Below, piece after piece: positions 14,030-26,103 of a DNA stretch of 64,000 bases. A model generated the notes under the pieces. The model saw only the letters and a list, made by a program, of their open reading frames with translations. It had not been told where the DNA came from and did no database searches. The number at the start of each line of letters is the position of its first letter. Positions within the stretch are counted from its first letter, which is position 1. The DNA is from Doryteuthis pealeii (lineage: Eukaryota > Mollusca > Cephalopoda > Myopsida > Loliginidae): NCBI GenBank assembly GCA_023376005.1, contig CM042152.1, positions 79,785,417-79,849,416 on the forward strand, written 5' to 3'. The position numbers and the translations under genes were made by a program.

Positions 14030-17000
14030 AAGGAAAAGTTGACTTACCGGTGAATTTGGTCACGATGGTTAATAATTGTGGAATTCAGGGGGGTAAGTCA
14101 GCGATATAACAAATACAAAGTGCTCAGTACTAACTAGAGCAAATTTATTATAAAATGGGTACCAGAGATAACCTACTCGAGTTTCACCATAAGGATCTTC
14201 AGGGTTAAATCCACTGAATTAATCGAGACACCAATTAATAGCAGTCGATTTCACGTGTGTGGTCATTGAATTCAATGACCACACACGTGAAATCGACTGC
14301 TATTAATTGGTGTCTCGATTAATTCAGTGGATTTAACCCTGAAGATCCTTATGGTGAAACTCGAGTAGGTTATCTCTGGTACCCATTTTATAATATATAT
14401 ATATATAAGTTGTAGTTCCTGTTTGTTTGTTCACAAATTCCTCCTAGTGTACCAGGGTAAGTATATTTCATTTTCATCAAAGGGGGTCCTCGAGGGGCAC
14501 ATACCCCCACTGAAATTCATTTACCTATGATTTAAATGAAATTCAAACTATAGATAAATGACCAGATATGATGTCTATTCACAAAATATCAGCAAATTCC
14601 AATAATATGAAGACATCCTAATGGAGGTTAACCCCTTACCCCTAGTGAAAATTTCAGATGCCCATGAATATTAGAACCTCTATTATTATGGGGGGTTTTC
14701 AATTAATCAAGCTTAAATCAACAACAATAAAAATTTCTTCTCTTTTATAGTAAAATTTGGCTAATTTAGATATTTTATCTATGCCAAAACTTCACTAGAA
14801 TTATGGCAACAAAAATTATTAGTTAACTAGCTTAAAAGACGCCCTATTGGGCGGTATTTATGCTAGTATTGTGATAAGAACAGACAAGGAAAGTAGTTCA
14901 CAAGTATCATAAAACAGGCTGAAGGGAAGATTATCCAAAATATTGAGATAAAGACGACAAAGATGAAACCGAAATCTGGTCTGAATTAATTAGTTTACAA
15001 TAAAAACACCTGATATTACAAGATAAAGGTAACTTTTTCTTCTTTTTTTTTGCATGTGTATATGTTTCTAGAATGTTTTGAGATAAAACTGAAGACTGCT
15101 CCTTGGGGTATGTAACACACCTTTATTAGAATGCTTAATGGTAATTAATATTTCACCTACAGGTTTAATAGTCTAAAAAATCCCCCGCTGCCTTGTGGGT
15201 ATTGTCTGGAGCAGAAAAGGTTAAGGGAGAAAACCCTGACAGAAATCATGGCTTGGACTCTGTTAGGCAGTTCAGTGTGTTATATAAGTAAAAAGGCGTC
15301 GGGGCGGCCTAATGTCAGTATCAGTCAATCAGCGAGGGAGTCTATCCCCTTTTCAATAGCGCTAGACCAAGGAGATTGTTTTGCGTCTGAGGTGGAGCAC
15401 CACACCTACCATCAGCTTCTTACTTTACCGCACAGATCCCTGTGCTACTCATACGCTAAGTTGGCGAGGGCCGGTATCGAACTAAGAACCTTGTGGTTTC
15501 TAACCGAACACTCTACCGACTGAGCTAACCCGGCCCCTTTGCATATTGGGTATAAAATTGGGAGAGAGAGAGAGAGACGCATGAAATGATCGGTCCTTAC
15601 TTTTCTGCTTATTCTATTTTGTCGGCTGCCATCTTCTTTTGGGTATTCTTCTGTCCGTTGAATTCTTTCTCTGAGCTGATTTCTTCTTTGGTGGGCAGGG
15701 TCTCTGCTCATTTCTTGTTTAATAATTAATAATCGACACTTTGTTATTTTTTTTAGTCTTTATTACAAAAACCCCAGCCCAAAAGGTTTTCTAACCGTGC
15801 AGTGCAAAGTCAGCATCTTAGAGTGAGGGACCCCTGTGTCTGCTCCTAACTATCATCTGGCAACTGTTTAACTTAGTTTCTGTTCTCACACCTTCTATTG
15901 GTGGTTCTTTTTTTTTGGGGGGGGGAGGGGTCAAGTAAAGGTTATTACCTGCTAATAATACTAACAGTAACTTTCCATTTATTTCCCTACGATTTTGAAT
16001 ATTCAACGAATTTCAATTAAAAAATCTAACTACACTTCATACATAATTCATAGGCTACTTACGAACTATGTAACACTGCCTGTCAATATTCATAAAGTAG
16101 TATTTATACAGAATTTATGCTACCCTTCCACTTAAGCAACTAGTTGGATTTTTGTGGGTAGTACATGCTCTGGCCCTAACACTAAAGGTATTTGTGGTGT
16201 AACGAATATTGTTATAGGAAATGGATATAACAAACAGTTAAAATCCTGGATGAGGCTGTTTGCATTTCACATAGCACTAATACCATTAGGAAAAATATGA
16301 ATCTAACTATTCTCCCCCTAGCTATAGGTAAATAGCAGGGTGGGGTGGGCTCTTTAACCTTAGTCTATATGATTTTCCCAACCCTATTGCCCTTATGGCC
16401 AGCCCCAACCCCTTTTTATTATATGGGTGCTAGAAGGCGGTGGCTGCAGGTCTACATGTCCTGGGAATGACGTTAAACTCTATCTGATGGTGAGGTTCCA
16501 GTTTTGGAGGTTTGGGGAATGTGGAGCACCCCATTCATCACCATTGCTCTCTGGTCCACTCTGACCCGGAGAGGTAGTACCTGTTAGGGTCCCATCTATG
16601 GGTTAAATAGAAAAATGTATTTATAAAAAAAATTGTATTATCCATTAAGAATTAATTTATTTCAAAACTTTATCGGCATTAAATGACCCACTGAGGTTGA
16701 TATGCCGTAAAACAAAACAAACCAAACCAAAAATATGAATCTAACTATTCTCCCCCTAGCTATAGGTAAATAGCAGGGTGGGGTGTATGGCAACCAGTCT
16801 AGGAGAAGGAAAACTCTGAATTGAAACCTGTTAACCTCTGCTTATAAAAATGACCTTGTGTCACATCCTGACTTCAATAAAAAGATAATTTAATTTAGCC
16901 CAACAAGAACATCTAGTGGCAAAGAGGTTGGATAGATACATTTCGGTTCAGAAATTTAGGCCAGAATTGTCAGGAATGGGTTAAAAAAAATTAAAAACCC

Positions 17001-19452
17001 ATTTGTCATATGTTATAGGTTGAAAGAAAGGATAAAATAAGAAATTGAATAATTACCTTGGAATATAGAGAATTCTTTCAGCAATTACAAAACCAACAGG
17101 AAAGAAAAGATTTGACGCAGGAAGGAAAGGAATAATCACAAAAGTTAAACTCATGAGAATTGGTGTGTCCTGGAAAAAAAAAAAAAATCATAGAAATCAT
17201 TTTCACTATCTCAATTATGTATCACTATCAGGACCTGTGGATATACCACGGTATGATAATTTAATTATTACAACGTTTGATATGTTTACTTAAGAGCTAT
17301 TGCAAATTAGTTTAATACGAAAAGAAGTATAATTATCTTGACTAGCAGGATCTGTGGATATACCACAATATGATAATTTAATTATTATGATGTTTGATAT
17401 GTTTACTTAATTATTTAAGAGCTATTGCAAAATATTTCAATGTAAAAAGTATAATAATCTTTATTTAACTCACTCTCTCACGCTTTTTTTTTCTTTTATC
17501 TTTTTATTATGTTCATTTGAAACAGATTAGCATTATCACTTTCTCCTACTCTCTCTCTCTCTCTCATATTTTTTCTGTGTAGCATGTGTTTTTTCTTCCC
17601 TTTCTTTAAAATTATTATGGAATGGTCCATTATTTGGCTGAGGTGATGACACTCATAAGAATTCAGTGGATAAGTGACACCTGATAAACAGGATTAACAT
17701 TTTTGCATTTAATCTTGGATGATTTGGCTAGTCTCATTTTTAACAAGAGGGTGTTGCAAGATGATAACAGTCAGAAGATTAAGGAACAAGAGTATTAATA
17801 TATAGATTACATCCCAAATGCCGACTTTTGTTAGGTTGCTTTATGCCAAAGTCGGTTTAACAACTACAATCTCCATTTATATACAATACAAAATCATTTT
17901 AAACAGATTGTGGCATGTCAGTGACAAGACCTTAAGACAAAATGCAATTGTTAATCAGTCACTTACAGTCTTATTCTGCAGACTTTTGATACATTTCAGA
18001 AATAAATCCCTGATTAGACTTTTAGTTCTTTTCTCTGTCAGCCATTGTGGCATATCAGTGACAAGACCTGAAGACAGAGTGCAATTATTAATCATTATGA
18101 ATTCACTTACAGTCTTATTCTGTAGACTCTTGATACTGATAAAGATGAGGATGAGGAAGAAGGCCACTGTAAATATATTACGAGGATCCGAGTAAGAATT
18201 AATAAGTTGGATGCTGCTTGCCTGCCAATCATAACAAAGTGTCATTGGTAAAAGCATCAAAAAACCATTCCAGGCGCATAAATGAGTGAAGGTTAAAAAC
18301 CTGCAAGAACAAAAGAATATCATTATGACAACTAGCAAAATAAAAAAACGCCCTCTGGGCGACGTAAAATAAATATTACCTGAGGGGATGGGAGTTGAAA
18401 ATTTAATATCAGAGAGTTTGTATCATAAGTAAAGTAAAATCATCAAATTTATTAAAGGGGTAAAAAAATAAAAAAAATTTGAAATGGAAACTTAGTTCTG
18501 ATAACTTCAAATATATATTAAAAAAACAAACTATATATAGATAGATAATACCAGGTATGTATTTATTAAAACTTGTTTAAAAAACCAATGAGGACTGTCT
18601 AACATTGCATGCTCAAATGTATTCTATTTTATGATGATTTTAATTAGTGTGACATAAGCAGTGACGTAGTTTTTGTTACAGACAAAAACCGGAAGCGAAT
18701 CTCCATTATTAATAGATTTATAATCTATCAGAGATCAAATTCTCTTCTAAGTCAACCGACTGACCCCATAAAAATAAAAGTATCATTCCCTACACACCAA
18801 CCCCACCCGACTTTCTCTCACTCCTTCACCCATTTACCTTTTCACTATAAAAGCAGAATATACAAGTACTTATGTCAATAAAGTTTCGAAAAAGCTTCAT
18901 CCAATAATGAGGCGAAATATCAACTGAATTTAACTGTGTTGTTATATCCACACTTTCCTCTATTCTCAACCACATATATAAATAAATAGACAAATTTACC
19001 TGGTTAGGAAGTTTGGAGCAAAAGCAGCTGGATTATCTTCTTCTTTGAATACTGGTAACGTATTAAGCATAATCCACATTCGGAATATCAATAATCCAAT
19101 AATCTAGGATTAAAATAAACAGAAAATCAGAATCATTTTATTTTTGAATAAAATACATTGGAGGTCAGTTTTTCTGCAAAGATAAAATATCAGGTTATTT
19201 CCTATAAGTCTAACATGATCAAAGGGGAACCACTCTTGACTGATGAATTATCTATTTATTTTCCCATTAAACTAACCCTAAACCCTAAACCCTAACCCTG
19301 TCTTCTTTTTTCCTAGTAGATCAATAAATAAATAAATAATTTTTCACTCAAGAGTGTTTCCCCTTTGTTTATGTTAGACTTATAGGAAATAACCAAATAT
19401 ATCAATATGAATTGATTGCTTGTGTTGGTTTATTTACCTTTTCCATGTTTTC

Positions 19453-19496
<44 letters not shown>

Positions 19497-19810
19497 AAGG
19501 TAAAAGTATCCAACCGACTGGTATGTAGGGGATAATTCTATTTGGGATCTTCAAAATCTCACTGTACCTCCACAATGCATACTCATCGTACTGATGCAAT
19601 CTTATAGATTTATTACAAGGATTTTTTTAAAATCCCTAAGAGAGCTCAATGTATAATAACTAATAAATTAATTATATACAAAGCAATATACTTTCAAAGA
19701 AAGAAAAACAAAGCATCATTTCTCTTTTATAAATTTATTTCGACCAGTTCTGTTTGAAATAAATTCATAACAGCCAAATGATGTTTTGTTAAATTTTTCT
19801 TTCTTTGAAA

Positions 19811-19846
<36 letters not shown>

Positions 19847-21130
19847 AGTATTCGTATAAAATATATGAACCCCCAACTTGATTTTCCTATAGTAGTATTC
19901 ATAGAAAATATGAAACCTACTCATTTGAGGCCCCTCCCCCCCAAACAGGCTTGGCCACCCCCAGTCAGGGGACTCAAGGGTAGTACATGCTATATGTATA
20001 CACACAACACCATTGTTACCGTATTATTATCATTATTTTTTTCTTCTTTACACCTGCATTGTGATAGCCTTCTAAATCAACCTCCAAACCAATATATACA
20101 CAATGCTTCAAGCAAATTATAAAACTCTCTTAAAATACAGGTCAACACACAACACCATTATTACCGTATTATTATTATTATTTTCCTTTTTTTTTTTCTT
20201 ACACCTGCATTGTGATAGCCTTCTAAATCAACCTCTTAACCAATATATATATAACATTTATTACCCAACTACTACTCAGATGGGTGGGTTTCATGTTTTA
20301 TATGAATACTACTTTAGGAAAATTGTCTTTAAGTAGAGTGCGGTTTCATATATTTTATGCAAATACTACTTTATAACAATATAAAATAGGGTAGGTTGAT
20401 TTTTCACTTTTTTAAAATATCAAATCAAATAACAAAAGTTGTGAGTTGGTCTAATAAATACTGATACCAAAAACTAGATCTCTTATTTGCACCATTGTTT
20501 AAGGAAATAGCATCAAATTGTCAGCCAAAATGCAAAAAAATTCCTCATTTTTGCAACATTTAGCTTAGAAATTGGTTAGAAAATTTAGCAATTTTAATAT
20601 CTAAAAAAGAAAAGATTGTCATTTTAAACAAAACTAATAAAATATTATAACTAGAATTCAAGTTGAAAATATGCCCCCATCACCACCGACACCTCCAATA
20701 TTCTGCTTTTTACCTGATAATTAAGCTGTAACAGTGATAACATTTTAAAGATTGAAATCTATTACCTCAAATGAAGGCAAAGTTTTGAAGAAAAATATTT
20801 TTTGTGGTTATTCTTTATATTAATCTGCAACTTTCAGCACAAGGGAGATGTTACAGTTCCAAAATCAATCTACCCTAATATACAATATAACAAAATTTGG
20901 ATAATTATTGACTCATCCTAGAAGACAAACATATAAATGAAAAATATTTTAATGGACACTTACTGTAATGAATAACTTGAAGACTCGTCTCACAAAAGTA
21001 GAAATTCTATTTTTATCCATCTGTGAAAATCTATTCAAAACATGAAATATAAGAAAACATATACATAAATATTGAAAATTAGTAGAATACTAATAATTCA
21101 AATAAAAAAACATAAAATAGATAAAAAGAC

Positions 21131-21192
<62 letters not shown>

Positions 21193-24100
21193 TTCTATTA
21201 TTATTACTAGTACAAAATAAAAAACGACCTCTGGGCGATGTAAAAATAGATTTTTGAAACATATTGGGTGGGAGTAAAAAATTCAATGTCTGCGAGTTTG
21301 TACCTTAAGTAAGTAAAATCATCAAATTCATTAAAGGATTAAAAAATAAAACAATTTAAAATGTAAAGATTAGTATTATCTGCGTTATTCGGACTATTGT
21401 CCCCATCTTCATTGTTATTTGTACAACGTTTCGGCCGATATGCCCTCCGGCCTTCTTCAGGTATTTCTTGTCGGACTCGGGAACCTTCTCAGACTCGGGA
21501 ACCAATTGGACACATGGCCTAGTGGATAAGGTAGTTAGGTTAAGACAATTCTAAGTGACAGTTATCTCTGGAACCCGAGTTCAATCTTGAGTGAAGGCAG
21601 TTAGAAAAATAATTAACACAACTCCAGCTATGGTTAGCGGAATGAGAACAGGATATCCCCATGGACTGAATAAAGGGTTAGGTTCGAAGTTCCATGATGG
21701 CTCCCGACTACGACAAGAAAGTTCCCGAGTCGGAAAAGAAGTTTCCCGAGTCCGAGAAGTTTCCCACAAGGATTCTACTTACAATTTAGTAATAATGGAT
21801 CTGTGGGACTAAAAAAAAATCCCCCTCTACCCAGGCGATGCCGGGTAGCTGCTCCTAGTTTGAAATATTTCTAACTTACCTTTGATAAAAAATAGCACAG
21901 TCATAGACAGCACAGATTCCTAATACTGTAATACCACTTTCTTTGCACAACATACTTGAAGCTCCCAGGATAAAAGAAATATATATTTGCAATGAGCAGC
22001 ATTCAGGATTTTCATATTCAGCCTGAACACCCCTGAAAAAAAAAATATTGAAAATAAAATTAAAAAATGGATATTCACTAATACAGCTTGGTCATAACAT
22101 TTCATAGCAGTATTACACATGATTTGAATAAAGGCTAAACGGAATGGTTCATTATTTAGCTGAGGGGATGACACTCATAAGAAATAAGAATTCAGCAGAT
22201 AATCAGCACCAGATAATCAGGATTTACATTTTTGCATTTCATCTTGGATGATTTGGACGGTCTCATTTTTACCAGAGAGTGTTGCAAGATGATAAGTCAT
22301 ACAATTAAGGAACACAAGTATTAATATATATATATCATCATTATTATTATTATCATTTAATTAACTTTAATTTTCATTATTTAACTAAACAAATTTTTAA
22401 TTGATTGCACAATCACCAGAAATACTTTAGTTCCTGTCAGTGTGTCATGTGACTTTTTGTAATTTAGTTGACGATTGTGAAAAAGATCATACTGACCTTT
22501 TCTTCACACACACTCAATAAATATTTTCCAGATTTTTATTGAATATATATTTGACCATCCCAGATATGGCCACTTTAGAAGATGTTAATGAATAATTTCT
22601 AATTAAACATATTTTTTTTTTAGCTTATTTTTTTCCTCTTCTTAGATTTGAAGAGTACTGTTTGAATCACTTGGCATTGATTTTGTAATGTGTCTGTCCC
22701 ATGGGTCTGTTACTTGCAAGGTTATGTAAATATTTTTCTTGGGGAGACAGATTATTGATTTTGGCTGGATTTTAATTAACTTTACAAAAGAAAAAAAGGT
22801 TCAAATAAGAATATAAATAAAATAAAAAGAAGAGGAAATAAAAATGAATAATAGAATATTATAACGGCAGGTTTAGTTTAGTTGGTTTATCTTAGCATCC
22901 ACCTAGAAACCACAAGGTTCCACGTTTGATACTGAGCCTCGCCAACTCAGCACATGAGTAACACAGCTTGGATCTGTTTGGTAAAGTGTGGAGCTGATGG
23001 TAGGTGTGGCTCTCCACCTCAGATGCAAAATAAAGAAAGGTTCAAAGAAGAATATTTTGTTTCGGTTTTACGGCATGTCAACCCATTGGGTCATTTTATG
23101 CCGAAGATGTTTGTGTTTTATTCATTCTTGATGGGTACTCAATTTTTTCAAGCTCCATTTGTTTCTATTTAGCCTAGAGATGGGACCTAACAGGTACTAC
23201 CACTCTGGGTCAGAGTGGACCTGGGAGTAATGGTGATAAAAGTGGTACTTCACATTCCTAGAGATCCAGAATTGGAACTTCACCATCAGATAGAGTTTAA
23301 CATCATACCCAGGACATTAAGACCCTCAGAGTGGACCTGGGAGTAATGGGGATGAAGGGGTACTCCACATTCCCCAAAGCTTCAGAATTGGAACTTCACC
23401 ATCATATAGTTTAACATCATACCCAGGACACTGTCAGCCACTGTCTACTACACATATGTTAAAAAAGGGTTGGTGCTTGCCATAAGGGTAATAGGCTGAG
23501 TAAAAAAAATGAAAAAGGAAGAGATATATCTAACACACGTGGGCCTACCTACAAAGTCAGAAAACAGCATAGCTCACATGACTTTTAGAAACATTTTTTC
23601 ACTCTCAGAGTTGCTGAGGTATTGCCTGCATTCATTGTAGGCTGTCAAAATATTGCATCTTTCAAAGCCTCCATGCTTCCTGTAATCCGCCAACACTATA
23701 CCTGATACCCCTCTCCATACACATATGCACACACATGCACACACACACATACATGTATATTAATACTGTACACTGCATGCCCCCCTAACAATACCCCAAC
23801 AACAAAGACCACCGTTGGACAAAGCAACACACTATGGTAGGCATGTAAGATGGCCGAGACATTTCGAGAACTTTATAACTAATTAGGATTTGTTTTCTTT
23901 GTGTGTTTGTACTTCTGTTTCAGGTTAATCCGTATTTTGGAGGGGAGTTGTAGGGACTAGAACTCTCCTGTGACTTCAGGGACAGGAAGTAGAAAAGGTA
24001 ACGTCCCTTGTCAGGTTGGGTGAAGAACCCTCTTTACGATTTTGGTACCAACGTGTGAGCCTCGTAGAAACGAGCTCTTATCTCAGTCTCTTGTGACTGA

Positions 24101-25269
24101 AGGAACTTTACCCTCAGTGAGGGAGTAACAACTGAAGACTCAACCTGACACCCCCTCAACGAGGGAGATATATGAACTGTAAGTACTGACCCTAAGTACT
24201 TGTTATATTGACTGTTGTTGAGTTTACACATGAATAAATAAGGTTAAAAGTACATGTGCTTTCCCTTTCGTCATTACATTCTGTGAACTTATATTTTGTT
24301 CCTCATAGACTGTAGGCAGCTATTCCTACAGTACATTATTCTCTGTACTATACATGAGACCTTTGATGAGTTTTGGTGTATGCACTGTATTTCATTATTA
24401 TCATCTAAAAAAAAAATTAAAAACAGAATAAGTATTGATAAATAACTTACCCTGTGTAAAAGATGAAAGACAAAAGGAAAAAAAGTGCAGCAAGTATTTC
24501 AGCCCTTCCAACAATTCCAGCAACCTGAAAAAAAATAGTTTAATTAAAGACTTTTAAAATCTTATTATAATGGAGATTGTGTGATTGTCCGTCTGTAACC
24601 TAAAGTACATCACCACCACCGTCACAATTCCCTTAGTTACTTACGTTATACTCTCAATGGTTATTAATTAAATAATCATTACTTAATCTTAATTAGCATT
24701 TTATTTATAAACAATGTCTCTATTAAGGTCTAGCTGAGATAGATTTTTTTCAAAACAGCCCATGCATTTAAAATCCTGCAATGTGTGTTATTTATCATTA
24801 AGAAATAAATGTTTACATATTATATGGTGTGAATAATTTTTTGCATACTGGTTTTAATAATATCGTACTTAATAAATAATTACTTGGTGTTATTGATTTC
24901 TAATATTATTGTTTTATTTTCAAACGTATTAAAAGCAATCCTATATATAATTTTATATCGAAATCAATTAGAATAAAATTGAAAATAAGTGTAATTTTTT
25001 TGTGTTTGTATCTAATTTTATTGAAACAGACAATAAGTGCTATCATTTCCTATCTCTCAACTTTCTTTCTCTCAATATTTTTCTTTTTCTCTCTGACTTG
25101 TAGCACATTATTTCAAACGTATTAAAAGCAATCCTCTGTATAATTTTATATTGAAATCAATTAGAATAAAATTAAAAATAAATAATTTTTCTAATTCAGT
25201 ATAACATTAAATTATATTAAAACTTAAATACTTGTGCCTGGACTCACCTCCATATCATATCACACACAC

Positions 25270-25300
<31 letters not shown>

Positions 25301-25605
25301 GGTAATTTTTCCGAGATGAAATAAAGGAAAATAAAGTCCTCAATTACAAATGTAAGAGCTTTATTTATTAAATATAACTGTTTATACTGAGCATTTACCT
25401 AAGGTTTCAGGCTCCTTGCCTTCATCAGGATACCACTAATCCCTCTGGTGTGTCTGCAAAAATAAATATTGTGGTTATTTATACATAACCACAAAATATG
25501 TTTTTGCAGACACACCAGAGGGATTAGTGGTATCCTGATGAAGGCAAGGAGCCTGAAACCTTAGGTAGATGCTTACTAAAACCTTTGTATAAACAGTTAT
25601 ATTTA

Positions 25606-25650
<45 letters not shown>

Positions 25651-26061
25651 TCATGTGTACAGAAATAACCTACTCAAGTTTCACCATAAGGATCTTCAGT
25701 GTTAAATCCACTGAATTAATCAAGATATTGATTAATTACAGTTAATTGCGGGAATTCATGTTGTAATTATGACTGTTGGAAACAGTTTCGCAGTTAATGA
25801 AAGCTATTGTGTCATTTTAAAAAGTTGAATGACAGACGCAATGTTGATATGTCGTAACTGTAGTTGTTGATATGGAATTATTTTAAAATATCTTCTTTTT
25901 TTTTTAAATATTTTTTTCAAAAAATCAAACTTAAACATTTTCAAAAATCCTCTTTAAATTTTTTAAATTTTCTTTTTCATAATTTCCACTTCCGTTTATG
26001 AATGCATTTAGCAAAAATTTCTGATCTTTTTTTTTTTTTTTACCGATAAGTCATTCCTTTT

Positions 26062-26103
<42 letters not shown>

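Noticed and set aside
19266..19292. Interstitial telomere
   Set aside because: Only about four units, located in the loop of a MITE that has another copy with degenerate units.
21016..21025. Downstream acceptor of exon 5 (CACAG|ATGG) as the main site
   Set aside because: Joining it to exon 4 shifts the frame and reaches a stop after ten codons. The upstream AG keeps frame.
21424..21500. Hammerhead-like core at 21424-21500 and 8560-8615
   Set aside because: Core and helix II are convincing, but the sequence on the two sides cannot pair as helix I, so it is kept only as a repeat and not called a ribozyme.
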